Source: Anaeramoeba flamelloides (taxonomy: Eukaryota > Metamonada > Anaeramoebidae). From it: 64,000 nt of DNA. The notes beneath the pieces are model-generated. The model had not been told where the DNA came from and made no database searches. It saw only the letters and a program-made list of their open reading frames with translations. The stretch spans positions 1,860,001 to 1,924,000 of the forward strand of contig JANTQA010000030.1 of NCBI GenBank assembly GCA_027625915.1. The letters run 5' to 3'. Of the stretch, positions 35,311-47,169 are shown in pieces. Each line of letters opens with the position of its first letter. Position 1 is the stretch's first letter. Position numbers and translations under genes: made by a program.

Positions 35311-36249
35311 AATAGTCTTATTCATGGGGTTCAGTGGGAAACTTTAAGATCTTTTTCATATTCTTTTGATTATTTAAACAAAATCACTTTCTGAACAAGG
35401 TCTAAAACTAAGTCTTTTGTGTCTGATGGGTGATATAAAATTCTTTTTTTATGAAAAGAAGAAAAATTATGTTTAATTATTATAAACAAAAGTAATAAGT
35501 TTCATGTTTGAAATTTTGTAATTTTTAATATAATATTACCATTTGATCTTCGAATGGGTGCTTTAACCTTTTTTTTAGATTTGGTATCAAAATTATTGTA
35601 AATACCAATTCTCTTGTTTTCTTTATCTTTTACTTTATCAATTAAAGGTGATATTTTAAATTTTTGAGATTATAATTTGGTTAAAAGAATTAGCATCACA
35701 AATCTGCAATAAATACCCGGTCTTTTTTTAAGTACAAATATAAATAAATCTCAATTGTCTTAAAACTTATATTGGTTTAAATTCTAAAGAAATACAAACT
35801 TGTTTTGCCATATATATTTCCCGGGTGTAACCGTTCTTTAATTTCTATTATATTTTTATAGCGTTCTATATTGATTTTTTAGTAGTATTTTTGTTTTATT
35901 TAGAGATTTGATAAATATTATTTTTTTAATCTGAAATTATATTGATTTATTCAAGGGGTGGGGTTAGACTTTTAAAAAATATAATATGTTGGTTAAAATG
36001 CTTACAATAAAGATTGTTATTGTTTTTTTAAAAAAAAAACATTCTTTTTTTCTCTGGAACTACCCAAACTATGAAAATAATCGAAAAATCTGGATATCTG
36101 AATTAAAAAAATTAATATTTCTTGTATATTAAAAAATAATATTATTACTATTTTTGGTTTTATTAGAATAGGGGGTTCATCAATTTTATTAGCATTAGTG
36201 GGTAATACATTTATTTTTAAATCTTCAACTAATTTTCTAAATGACTATT

Positions 36250-36535
36250 TTGGATTGGGTGAAGTGCGGCCAAGTGCCGTAGAGTGCCTAGGTTTTCTTG
36301 AGGTTTTCTGTTTTATTTTTTAAATGTTCTGGATTTTTTTTTTTTGCTTTTTGTAATAAACAGAAAATTTTAATAAATTTTCGGTTTATTTCAAAAAGTA
36401 AAAAAAAAACCTAGAAAACTTCACAAATAAACAGAAAGCTCAAGAAAATCTAACAATATTTTTTTAAAACAGGATAAATGAAAAAAATCTTGTATAGGAA
36501 ACAAATAAACAGAAAACTTAAGAAGACCTAGGGGA
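36250..36535. mobile_element. Inverted-repeat element with GC-rich 9-mer edge
   Basis: CCTAGGTTTTCTTGAGGTTT at about 36288 is inverted at about 36505-36530 (reversed CCTAGGTCTTCTTAAGTTTT). Outside the left arm is GTGCGGCCAAGTGCCGTAG followed by AGTGCC, a near-tandem 9-mer. The same GC-rich motif, reversed, lies at 6740-6770 next to a shared TTTATTTCAAAAAGTAAAAA. No ORF. CAGAAA(A/G)CT(C/T)AAG words recur to 36800. Confidence 0.55.
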
Positions 36536-36663
36536 GCTTTTTTTTAATTTCTCAAATTATAAAAAGGACTAAAGAATCTTTCACATGATTGAAAAGAATA
36601 GTGAAAAATCAAAGAATTGTCTGAATTTTTGTTAATAGTGGAAAGTGTATTGATAATTTTCTT

Positions 36664-36680
36664 GGGGGGGGGGGGGGGGG
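36664..36680 (+). repeat. G17 homopolymer
   Basis: Seventeen consecutive G in DNA that is otherwise overwhelmingly A and T. Confidence 0.95.
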
Positions 36681-37124
36681 TCGGTTTGATTTTCTAATTA
36701 AAGCATAATAAAAAACACGAGAATGGTGGGTTTTCTGGATTTTCTATCTAATTCTAAAAATCTTATAATTTTCTAAAAAAAGCTGAAAACTCAAGAAAAC
36801 GCCAGAGTAGTGAATAAAAGTTTTAATTTGATCATACAAATGATATTATTATCATATATATATATATATATATATATTATTATAATTGTTTTTCTTCTTC
36901 TTAATTTTTCTTTTTTGACAGGATTTTCTTAAATTGTCACTTTCTCTCTTTATAGAAATAAAATAATTTTGACTTTTTTTCTTTTTTTTTTTTTTTTCAT
37001 AAAATATTTTTTCACTTTTGCTATATGAATGTTGATATAGATATATATATATTGATTATTCAAAGCTCAAAAATAAATCTTTTTAAATTTTTCAGGGGTT
37101 ATTATTCTTACACATGGTTTCGTT

Positions 37125-37300
37125 AAGGGGCCAATCTCTATTAAATTGTTGAAGTTAAATTTAATAGAGATTGAGAAATTTTTTTGACAATTACTTTGAT
37201 TTGAAAACCTGTTTATTTTCTATATTAAAAATATTTCTTGACAAGGAATCCTTATTTAAAAATTGGTCAAAAAAACAATAATAGAGACTAGGACTTTACA
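37125..37300 (+). repeat. Dispersed repeat family F5, copy 2
   Basis: Inverted relative to 30650-30830. Its left end contains a hairpin, CAATCTCTATTAAATT followed, after nine bases, by its near-perfect reverse complement. The right end reads AATAGAGACTAGGAC. Confidence 0.65.
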
Positions 37301-38174
37301 AAAAGTTTATTTATATTATTTTAGATTAATTATAATTTTTCAACAATCTAGATCTTTGAATTTGGGAAATAAACTTATCTAGTCCTTTTCTATTTAAAAG
37401 AGTATTTGTTTTTAAGTATATACAGATTCAAAATCAGGATTTTAAATATTTTTATCGTATTTTTTTCGATTTCTTGCAAAATATAAGTACCAATTTCTCT
37501 CTCACTAAGCCACTTGTTGCAAAGATATATGATCTTTAAGAAACCCCGTCCCTTCATGAAATTTATACTAACATTTAGCTTTTTTCATATTTATACCTTA
37601 AGTTTCATCAGAGGATTTTTCTTACCTAACAAATTTGTTTATTTCATTTCGAGATTGTTTGTTTAACTCATTTTCAAACCCATTCTCATTTTCCTGAACT
37701 CTTAATGTGATCTACTTGGCTTGAAAACAAAATCAATTTCTCGAAGAAAAGAGAGATGTGGCCAAAATATTAGAACTAATTTAAAACACCCCCATTTTAC
37801 ACAATGTTAAGTCAACAAAAAAAAAAGACAATGCGAAAAACAAAAAAGTAGAAGAAATAAACATAATTTACAAACACTTATTCGATCTAACTTTCTATTT
37901 CTTACTCCGAATTTTCAAAAATAAATAAAATTATTTTCCAAAATCAACGAACTTAAAAAACGTTCCTATTCGTAGCGGAACCCTGGAAGAATCAGAATAA
38001 GACTCAAATAATTTACAAATCTTTTTAATGGAAATCACAAAAAGTAAAAAAAAAAACAAAAAGAAAAATTTTATAGTCAGCACATTAACATCACTTATCA
38101 AAGAATTTTGATTTTTGGTTTCTTTTCAAGAGTGTTGTCAAAAAATAATCTAAAGTCAAAAACATTTTCTTTGT

Positions 38175-40430
38175 ATGAGTTCGAAAAATTATTTGCCTTC
38201 ACCCTTTTTTTGTGTCTCATGCAAAAAAGGTATTCTAGATGGTATGATTATAATATGTGCACATTGTGAAGATACACTTCTTTGTCCTGAATGCTTTTCT
38301 AGTGGTGTAGAAGTAAATTTCCTACATTTTGTTTTCTATGAAAATTATTCTATTTTTCAGCTTCTTTTTGTTTTCTAACCACAAAAATAAGAACGATAAA
38401 AAAAAACAAACCTCCCCAATAAAGAAGTACCTTACAAAAAATCGAATAAAAACACTTCTACAATCTAGTTTTTTTGTTTCAATTGGGTTTAAGATTTTTT
38501 TTAGAACAGAAACAACAAGATTTGTAAAAAAAAAAAAAAAAAAAAAACAAGTTTTGGCGTTCTAAAAAAGAGAGACTAAAAGTTTTCCTCAAAAAAAAAC
38601 CTCCAAAAACAAATATAACTTTTTTCAAAAAGTTTAAAGAAGTGTTACTCAGATTGTTAAAATTGTTTAACTCTCTCTTTTCAAATAGTTTGATGATTAC
38701 TTTTGTTTCTTTTTGGTTTTGTCATTCGGCAGATTTGAAATTCCAATTGACACACTTTCTTTCTTTGTTTCTTAAATGGTGTTGGTGTGAAAAAACATCA
38801 ACACCTTTAAATATTTTGGCTATTTTCAAAGCTCCCAATCAAGAAAACGATTTCGTCAAAGCCAATTCAAAAATTACTTTGGATTTCCACAAAAAAAAGG
38901 AATTCGTGAACAAAAAACAGACCCAACAAAATACTTTGTTCTGATCTTGTCTCTTGAGAGTGCCAACAAATCTTAAACATTTCAAAGAGCAGAAAACAAA
39001 AGAATTCATTTTTTCTTTCAACTTTTCGACATAAAACATCAACAGAACTAAAAAAACCACTTTGGCTTTTTCCTGGAATTTTCAATAAACAACCACCACA
39101 ACAAAAAACAATAACCACAACACACAACAACAAACAATGTCTTCCGACTGGAAAAAAATAGTTTGGGTCCCATAAATCAAACCACCCGTACCAAATCTTT
39201 ATTGTAAATAACAATCCGATCTATTGCCTGGGCTGGAGTATTGAGGACGAAATCAGGTTTCTGGACGCGCTCTGGAAATGCGGCCTGGGCAATTGGGAGG
39301 ACATCTCAAGCAAAATAGGGAAGAGGACGAAGGAAGAATGCGAAGAGCATTACCGCTGCATCTACCTGGAGGCGCCCAAGTTTTCGTGCCCTGAACCGCT
39401 TGACGATCCAAGCCAGGAGACGCTCTTCGGGCCGAATTCCTATTTGGGCCAGAACAGCTTTGGGCTGAAGAGTATGAATTCGCTTGACACCACAAAGAAG
39501 AAGCTGCAAAGGAAAAGGAAGCGTAAGCGTAAGGGCCCGCAGCTGTCGAACCCCAAGTACAGCCCCTACGACACGAGCTACCCACGGGGCAAAACCTCCT
39601 TTGCGGAGCACGCCGGGTGGATGCCCAAACGGGAGGAGCTCGAGTTCGAGTGGGATCAGGACGCGGAAAAGGTGACGAACACCTTTGGATTCACAGACAG
39701 CGACGTCGACTGGGAACTCAAGTACGAGGTGCTGAAGGGAGTCGACGAAAGGATCAAGAAGCGAGAGGAGAAAAAGGAATTTGTGATCAAAATGAATTTG
39801 CTGTACCCCAAGTCGATCGTCGAGGGCGACAAACACGAAAAGGGGTGCCAGAAAAAAAAGCAATTCCAAAGCAAATTCAAAAAGTTTGCGCGCTCTCTAA
39901 GCAGTCGCGAACAGTTTGATCAAGCGCTCGACTCATTCTTCGAAGAGTTTAAATTAAAATCAGAAATTAGCCGTTTGATGGAATGGAGACAGCTCGGATT
40001 TACAACCTTCAATGAGGGCGAACAATACCAAAACCAAAAAAAGGAAATCTTCACAAAGGCCAGGCGCGGTAAAAGGAAATCCGCCACCCGCTCAAAAACA
40101 CTCCCATCATCGAGTTCATCCTCTTTAAAATCCAATTCCAATTCAAATTCCAATTCCCTAAAAGGCAATTCCAAACTTTTAAAGATCGAAAATATCAAGA
40201 ACAAAAATTCAAACTCCCAAAACAAAAATGCGAACAGCTCACTTTTCCAATTCGACTCGCAAGAGTTTCTCTCACAAGCCGAGAAAAATGTTTGTAAACA
40301 AATCGGAATTAATATTTTCCAATACTTGATTATTAAAAATCAATTCCTAATGGGGAACCCTCCGAAAAATTTAGACCAAAAGCATTCCTCTTATTTACAA
40401 AACTTTTTTACAAAAAATGGTTGGTTATAA
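38175..40430 (+). CDS. ADA2: Transcriptional adaptor ADA2 (SAGA/ATAC coactivator)
   Basis: Two exons, 38175-38312 and 39162-40430, joined in phase 0 (donor GTAAAT, acceptor AATAG), give 468 residues. The ZZ zinc finger has all ligands: C13, C16, C28, C31, C37, C40, H50 and H54, the last two coming from exon 2, which confirms the splice. A SANT domain spans about 70-117 (CGLGNWEDISSKIG, RTKEECEEHY). The ADA2-specific segment follows (AEHAGWMPKREELEFEWDQD, 194-213). The C-terminus is a SWIRM-like domain (about 408-466, LSQAEKNVCKQIGINIFQYL). ADA2 partners the GCN5 acetyltransferase in the nucleus and lets it acetylate nucleosomal histones. Base use is odd: from about 39200 to 39930 the exon is GC-rich with G/C-ending codons (60% GC in 39541-39600), then it reverts to A/T-rich codons. 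Arginine, Ser and Asn low-complexity linkers lie at 160-170 and 360-405. Confidence 0.95.
38313..39161 (+). other. Intron of ADA2
   Basis: 849 bases, somewhat richer in G/C than neighbouring intergenic DNA. A 100-codon plus ORF inside it (38642-38944) has no recognised domain and is treated as chance. Confidence 0.8.
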
Positions 40431-41002
40431 TTATTTTTTTTTTAATTACAAAAAATAAATTATTATTATAGTCCCGATGAAAAAAGTGTGGTCAAAAAGG
40501 TTTTGAAAAGTTCCTTTAAAACAACCAATAAACTTCAAGAGAGCCCATTTTCAGTACATTATTAAAAAAACTTTTTTGAGCACACTTTTTTAAAACGACT
40601 TTACATTTGATTATTTTTTTTTTTTAATTCATTCCAAGAAAAATGAAATTATCACTTTTTGTTTTTTTTTTTTTTTATTTATTTTTTATTATTTTTTTTG
40701 AACATCACTCTCAAATTCTATTGTGGAGGAGAAAGAAAAAAAAAAAAAAAACTAATAAAAATTATACAAAAAACCCCGAGCTCGTAAATTCAAAAAAATG
40801 AAAAAAGAAAGGTAAATTTCAAATTATATTCAACTTATAAAAAGATTACCTTTCCCTTCAAAATCAAGTATTTGTGAGGCTTAAGAACATTTAATTATTA
40901 GGATTAGATAATTTTTGTTGGTTTCAAATTCGGCGTTTTCAAATTTGATTACCAGTTAAATTATTTCTGACAAATTCATCAATTTTTTGTTTAATTTACC
41001 AT

Positions 41003-41440
41003 TCTGGAAAAAAAATGAAACAGGAAAAAAAGTGAAACAGGAGGCTTAATTAGTAACATTACTGAAAATGAAAAATAAAATAAATTAAAAAAAGAATAAA
41101 TAAATAAATAAAGACAAAATGGAAGTGTTCGGCACAATAACAATTTTTTGAATACTATCTTTTGTTAAGGGGTTTTCTTTGATTGATCTATTTATCATTA
41201 AAAATTTGCTCAAAAAATTGACTATTTTTAGGATCTCCAAAAGCACACCAATAATTTTGATAATAAAGTAGATTTAGATTTTATTTGTTGGGTTGATTGA
41301 AAATAACACAATGAATTATTATTTGAAGTTAATTGGTTTCTTCTTTTTATTGATTTTACTTTTAATTTTCAGTAATGTTCCCAATGAAAAACCTTGTTTC
41401 GCCTTTTTTCCCGTTTCACTTTTTTTCCAAAACTGTCTAG
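41003..41440. mobile_element. Inverted-repeat (MITE-like) element, about 430 bp
   Basis: The left arm has GGAAAAAAAATGAAACAGG, a second tandem GGAAAAAAAGTGAAACAGG, and then GTAACATTACTGAAAAT. The right arm is the reverse complement of the same order (GGAAAAAAAGTGAAACGGG, GGGAACATTACTGAAAAT). No internal gene. Confidence 0.7.
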
Positions 41441-41455
41441 GGAAAATACCAAAAT

Positions 41456-41485
41456 TGCGATTATTTTTCTCGTAAAATAATCGCA
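41456..41485. other. Perfect 12-bp hairpin
   Basis: TGCGATTATTTT, a six-base loop TCTCGT, then AAAATAATCGCA. It directly follows the right edge of the inverted-repeat element at 41.0-41.4 kb and may be its true terminus or a separate structure. Confidence 0.7.
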
Positions 41486-43559
41486 TTGCAAATAATCACA
41501 TTTTCAGAAATTTGCAAATTTATCTATAAAGCTGGAGATGAAGGAATTCAATAATATTATTTAACAATCTTGATTATTAATACTTTACAGATGGGATTTT
41601 TTCAAAAATTTATTTATAATGTAATAAAAGAAACTTTCAATCTCGTACCAAATAATCAATTAGCTTTTTTTTAAAAAAATTGATAAATGAAATGATGCGA
41701 TAAATTAATTATTTGAACTAAAAAAAAACACAAAAATTGAAAAATAAAGAATTGTTAATTATGACAATTGAAATAAAAAACCTTTGATATAATTAGTTAT
41801 ATATGTGTTAAATATGCTCCCAAGAAATAAATATCAAATGAAAACAATCAAAATTTGGTAATAAGAATCTTTTCAAAAAAGAATGAATATGAGTTTACCA
41901 ATTCAACCCCTCTTCTCATTTGATGCTATGATTTACGAACAGACATTTTTTAATTGGAAAAATAACTGATTTTGCAAAATATGTTCTAATTTAAAGCTGA
42001 TTACTAAAAGTTAACAATAGAAGGACCAATTCCAGAAATTGACAAAAAAATTAATAATAATTTGAAAATTATCCAAGAAAAAGAGATGAATACATATATT
42101 TATAAAACTTTAAAACTAAACTAGTTATCAGAAATAAAATATATAGGAATTTCAATTGAAAAAAAAAAATTCAAAAATACTTTATAAAAGAAAATAGATA
42201 GTTTTTTTTTAAAAAAAAGAATTTTAAACTAACGAAAAAAGACAAAGGAGTACATTTATAAGCGTTTTGAAAAACATATACAATATCTGATTACTAAAAA
42301 AAAATGTAATTTTTATATTTATTAACATGTTTAAAAAGTTGAACTTTTTTGAGTCAGATTAATTTTTATAACCCATGAAACACTTATCAAACAAAATACA
42401 AGAACAATATATGAAAACCATTCAAAAATAACCAATGAGTCAGAATTTAGTTCCACCTAAGATAATAAAAACCCCAAAAAGATAAAAGAAATTATTGGTT
42501 TACAAAATTTTTTAGAAAAATTAAGAGTTTCAAAAAAAAATAATTAAAATAGGAAAGGAGTAATATTTTACAAAAGTAAAATAAAATAAAATTTTCTAGA
42601 GATATTTTAAAATAAATTTTCTATAATTTTTAGTTTGATTTATGAATTATTTGAATCAACATAATAATAAATAATTTATTAATTAGTGTCTCTTTTTTGA
42701 AATCCAAAATCCATATGTTTCCAATATAAAACAAACAAAAAAAAAATCTTTATTTTTATTACAAAGTAAGTTTATTCTTGTAAATAGATAGGATATTTTA
42801 AGTTTTTAATCAGAATGTCTCGATTTTGAAAGCAATTTTTTTATTTTATGATTATTTTTTATTAGTATTTAAATTCAAATTCCAACAAATAAATGATATT
42901 GAGATATAGTGGTCAAATAAATGAAATGTTGATAAAAACTTGACAAATATTTAACAATTAAATTTCGATCTATTCTGCAAAAAAAATTTTATTCTTTTAA
43001 GTTTTAAAAAAAATCATTTTCTTGATTTTCTAAATTTTTTTAAAAAATTATGTCAAAGAATTTACAATTTTAAAACCATTTTGAACAAATTATTGAACAT
43101 TATTGACAAGAACCATTATTTCAATTTAAATAATTTTTAGAATAAAAAAAATTGGTTTCGGATTCTATGTATAAAATTACTCAATTCCCAAACATCTATA
43201 AAGAAAATCCAATATTTAGAAAATCAATTTTTTTCTTAGAATAAAAACTCAATTTCAAATTAAAATTTGTAAATGACTATAAAAATTTAATAATTCCAAC
43301 TACATGCGCACAAATAAGGAATGTTGTAATTAATCGAGTTTTTACAATTTCCAAGATAAATAAAGAGTTTTATGTACTTATCCAAATTTTTGTTATATTA
43401 AACGAAATCCTCTTTTTGATTTTTCCAGCTTGAATGGATTTTTAATATAAAATCATTTGATGAATACGAATACTTTGTTTGAAAAATGATTTTTTTTTTA
43501 AATTGAAAGATTGGTATTCACCAAATGATTTTTTGATTAAAATTATTATTAGTATATTA

Positions 43560-43990
43560 AGATAATCAGATATTAAACCCCATTTAAAAAATTTTAACAT
43601 AACAAAATTTGATTTGTGAAAAAATAAACTTGTTTAATTAATTCAAGAAGAAATTTTGAATTAGAACCATTTAGTAATTCAAATGTTAACAATTGTTTAT
43701 AAATTACAATATTCACAAAACAAAAAATAAATTATTATAACAATACAAATAAATAAAGGGTGTGTTAAAAATTTTGGAGATGAGCAAAACAAAAAAATAT
43801 ATTGGTAAATTTGTTTAAATTCTATTAGGATTATTGATCGATCAAATGGTTAGATACTACCAACTAAGTTTATTTGGGTTATTCTATTTGTAACAACTCA
43901 ACACTAACATAATTTCAATCTTTAAAAAAAAAATTTTTTTGATTGAACGAAACAAGTTAGCTAATTCAAAAAATGAACTGAAAACAAATA
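43560..43990 (-). repeat. Dispersed repeat family F3, copy 3 (inverted)
   Basis: Read on the minus strand it shares GTTGAGTTGTTACAAATAGA, ATCAATAATCCTAATAGAAT and TTGTTTTGCTCATCTC-like words with the copies at 21.1 and 34.9 kb. Confidence 0.55.
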
Positions 43991-44939
43991 CTAAAAGATG
44001 AAAAAATTATTGTCATATTTTGCCAAAATAAAATTTATTTCGAATTTTAATAAAAATTATATAATTATGATCCATTTTCAATAGTTTTATCTATGTGGAA
44101 AATTTCGGAATTTTAGTTTATATTTACTATTACCAAAATATATATAAACACACAGAACTTTTTATTTATCTCTTAAAGTGTTTAAACTCTATTTTTTACA
44201 ACATTCATATTTAAACCAATGTAAAATTCTTTAAACAATAAAAATATTTTTCAATATCTAAATAAATCAATTTTTTTTTGTTAAACAAAAGAATTATCTC
44301 AAAAAAGAAAGAAATCTTTTACTAATATTATTAACAATAAAGACCCGGTAGTATATAATTATTAAAATAGGAATTAAAAAGGTAAAAAAAAAGATAATGT
44401 AAGAAATACAATGAATTTAATAGTTAATTATTCAGAAAAAATGGAAAAAAAAAATTGATCTAAATGAAAAAATTTTCTTTTCAAGGTTACTTTGTTGATC
44501 AGAATTTTTTAACACTTAATACATCTAAAATTTATATGTAGAGAATAGCACAAATAACTTATTTTATTATTTTGCCCGTTTTTTATCGAGTACTGACCTT
44601 TTAATTGGAAATTGAATAACTTAAAACTATTAAATGCACATTTATAATGGTGTGGGAAAAAGTTAAATATTAAATAGTACATACTAGAAAGAAACTAGAA
44701 TATCTAATAAATTATTAAAAAATATAATAATATATGTAAACATTCATACTATAGAATAATGTCAATATTTCTCAATATTTTCAATTTTTTTTATTTATAA
44801 AATTTAATTTATTTCTAATCAAAAAAAAAAAAAAAAATTAAAAAACGCCTAATTTTACTTTTCTTGGTTTATTATTTATATTCAGAAAACATATGGATTT
44901 TCAGAAAAAAAAAAAAAAACCACTAAAACTAAACAATAT

Positions 44940-45180
44940 TGAACCAGAATTCTAAATAATGGAGTAAAATCTTTTATTTCATCCTTATATTAAATTCTGG
45001 GGAAGCGAATTGTGATATTTTTTGAATTTAACTAAAGAAAAAAAAAAAAAAATAAGAAATATCCTTTTATTTCTAAAATTAAAAAAAAAGTTAATAATGC
45101 TTTTCCAGGATTAAAAAGAATAGATAAAACTCAAGGATTTTACTCTATTTTTTTTTAAATTCTGGAAAACCTATCGAATA
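44940..45180. mobile_element. Short inverted-repeat element, about 240 bp
   Basis: The left arm reads CCAGAATTCTAAATAATGGA, GTAAAATCTTTTATTTCATC and TGGGGAAGC. The right arm reversed reads CCAGAATTTAAAAAAAAATA, GAGTAAAATCCTTGAG and TGGAAAAGC. The arms are moderately diverged. A second small inverted pair with CAAAAGAGAGAA lies at 45255-45352. Confidence 0.5.
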
Positions 45181-46131
45181 AAAGAGTTAATTACCCCCCA
45201 CTTCAAAATAAAATAAAAAAAAAAAGTAAAAAATTAAAAAAAATTAATTCACAATTTGAACCAAAAGAGAGAAAAATATAAAAATTTATACATTTTAAAA
45301 CTATTTATTTTTAAATAAATTCTTGAAATAAGATTCTCTCTTTTGACTCAGACACAATAAATTAATTTATATGTTTAATTATGTTTAAAAGTATTTCTTA
45401 CTTTTCACCTCTTCAATCAAATTTTTTGGTATAAAAATCATCATTAAACAATTACCACCCTAAAAATTGATAAATATTTATTTATTCATCCACCTGTACC
45501 TATCTGAAATCATCCTTTGCTATAGTTTCCTTTGAAACAAAGAAAAAAAAACATTTTTGACTTTTTTAATTCAAATATACTTTTTTTGATTCGCTATAAA
45601 ATAGGAATAATAAATTATATTTATTTAATCTATAGATCTTTTTGTTTAAACGAATTTTTATAATATGTAATTTTATTGTAATGTTGGTTCCGTTTTTCAA
45701 TAAAATGTTTACTTTTTACAATTTTTATGATCTTCAAAGCACCTTCTACTAATAACCCTATATATTTTAATTTCCCCATTTAATACAGACGATTATTTTC
45801 TTTGGCAAAAAATATTTGGATAATTCTCCTTAAAATCAGATTGAAATAAAAAACCATAATTAAAAAAAAATAAAAATAAAAAATAGTACTATTTATTATT
45901 TTTATTTGGAAACACTATATATTTTAAATGATTTTTGTTTTATGATTAGAATATATTTGAATTTTATTTTATTTCCAATATTTGAGCTTTTTAGCAATTG
46001 AAACACAATTTAAGAAAATATGGATCTAAAAACAATTTATTCTAATGATTATGATTCCAAACTTTGAACACCATAAAAGAACAAAACGTGTAATATCGAG
46101 TCATATTTGATCTCCAATTCTTGCTTATTCA

Positions 46132-47169
46132 TTAATCAGAAATTTTGACTTGAATTTTGAATGTACCCTCTTTCCCCATCATTTTGAATCCCTTCTCTTC
46201 GATTTCATTTAAATCGATTACATGAGAAATAATTTTAGAATGGTCTATTTTTTCCAAAAATTTCATTGCAGTCACATTTGAGTTTGGGTTTGTAAAGGAT
46301 CCAATTATTTGGATTTCTCTTCTATATATTAAATATGGCTCAATTTCAACTGTCTTGTTTTCAGGTGGCACACCAAAAATTAAGACCTTTCCACCACATT
46401 TGACGATTTTTAACGAATTGGGTATTGTTGATAGAAGCCCAGCAGCGTCTATAAAGAGATCAACGCCTAGCTGGTTGGTTTCTTGTAAAACTGTCTCGTT
46501 GAGGTCCTTTTCTTTGACATTTATTAAGACATCTGCACCATATCCCTTAGCTAATAAAAGTTTATTGTTGTCAATGTCTGAGACGATTATACGATAGGCT
46601 CCTAATTTCTTGAGGCACTGAATAAAGAGCAGCCCGATTGATCCAGCACCCTGAACCAAAATTGTATCACAGGGCTCCATGCTTGCACGAGAGATCCCAT
46701 GCAGGATACAGGACAAGGGCTCAAAAAGAGCTGCCTTTTTAAAGGAGATACCTTCAGGTATTACATAACATGCAGAAGAAGGAACCTCAACATACTCTGC
46801 AAAGCCACCATTTAACGTAACACCGATGGCGTTCCAATTTTTGCAAAAATGCTTTTTTTTTGTTCGGCAAAATTCACACTTTGAACAAAATAAGTTGGGA
46901 TCAATAGCTACACGAGTGCCAATTTCGAAATCTTCAACTTCGTTCCCAAGCTGAGAAACCACACCACTTATTTCATGGCCCAAGACTATTCCTTTTTGTG
47001 AAAAGCTTTTTATTTCTCCTTTATAAATATGCAGATCAGTACCACAAATACCACATCTTTTTACTTGAACAAGAACATTCCCACGCTTTGGTTTGGGAAC
47101 AGCTATTTCACAGAATTTGACAGTTTGCGGTCCTTCGTATAACATACACTTCATGGTCTTTTTGCTCAT
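46132..47169 (-). CDS. Zinc-dependent alcohol/polyol dehydrogenase (MDR family)
   Basis: An intronless 345-residue oxidoreductase of normal length for the family. The catalytic zinc set is C42 in CGICGTDLH, the H65-E66 pair in GHE, and E150 in FEP. The structural zinc site is complete (C95, C98, C101, C109). The Rossmann motif is GAGSIG (174-179). The following strand ends in D198, which favours NAD over NADP. Overall it resembles threonine 3-dehydrogenase, sorbitol dehydrogenase and butanediol dehydrogenase. The exact substrate (a secondary alcohol, sugar alcohol or amino-alcohol) cannot be read from the sequence. The protein has no visible targeting peptide and should be cytosolic. Absence of introns and a base composition richer than its flanks are compatible with lateral acquisition from bacteria, but this is not shown here. 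A polyol or threonine route in a redox-limited protist would be plausible. Confidence 0.93.
   Translation of the reverse strand: MSKKTMKCMLYEGPQTVKFCEIAVPKPKRGNVLVQVKRCGICGTDLHIYKGEIKSFSQKGIVLGHEISGVVSQLGNEVEDFEIGTRVAIDPNLFCSKCEFCRTKKKHFCKNWNAIGVTLNGGFAEYVEVPSSACYVIPEGISFKKAALFEPLSCILHGISRASMEPCDTILVQGAGSIGLLFIQCLKKLGAYRIIVSDIDNNKLLLAKGYGADVLINVKEKDLNETVLQETNQLGVDLFIDAAGLLSTIPNSLKIVKCGGKVLIFGVPPENKTVEIEPYLIYRREIQIIGSFTNPNSNVTAMKFLEKIDHSKIISHVIDLNEIEEKGFKMMGKEGTFKIQVKISD

Larger units (their letters stand above)
32361..38174. other. Intergenic region rich in short repeats
   Basis: No gene is supported. It holds a direct repeat pair (about 33105-33185 and 33350-33420), nested MITEs (33445-33906), an F3 copy (34870-35310), an inverted-repeat element with GC-rich 9-mers (36250-36535), a 17-G tract, an (AT)n tract (36855-36878) and an F5 copy (37125-37300). 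The plus ORF at 34660-34863 is Ile/Lys/Phe-rich and not supported. Confidence 0.6.
40431..46131. other. Intergenic region
   Basis: 5.7 kb with no supported gene. It contains an inverted-repeat element (41003-41440) next to a perfect hairpin, an F3 repeat copy (43560-43990) and another inverted-repeat element (44940-45180). The ORF at 41293-41475 lies within the inverted repeat and is not a gene. Confidence 0.6.

Noticed and set aside
38642-38944. 100-codon ORF in the ADA2 intron
   Set aside because: No domain; it lies between a ZZ-finger donor and acceptor that join perfectly in phase.
39253-39919. Several long ORFs opposite or out of frame with ADA2
   Set aside because: Artefacts of the GC-rich island, where stop codons are rare; the in-frame product is clearly ADA2.
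41293-41475. ORF resembling a signal peptide
   Set aside because: It lies within one arm of an inverted-repeat element and is repeated reversed in the other arm.
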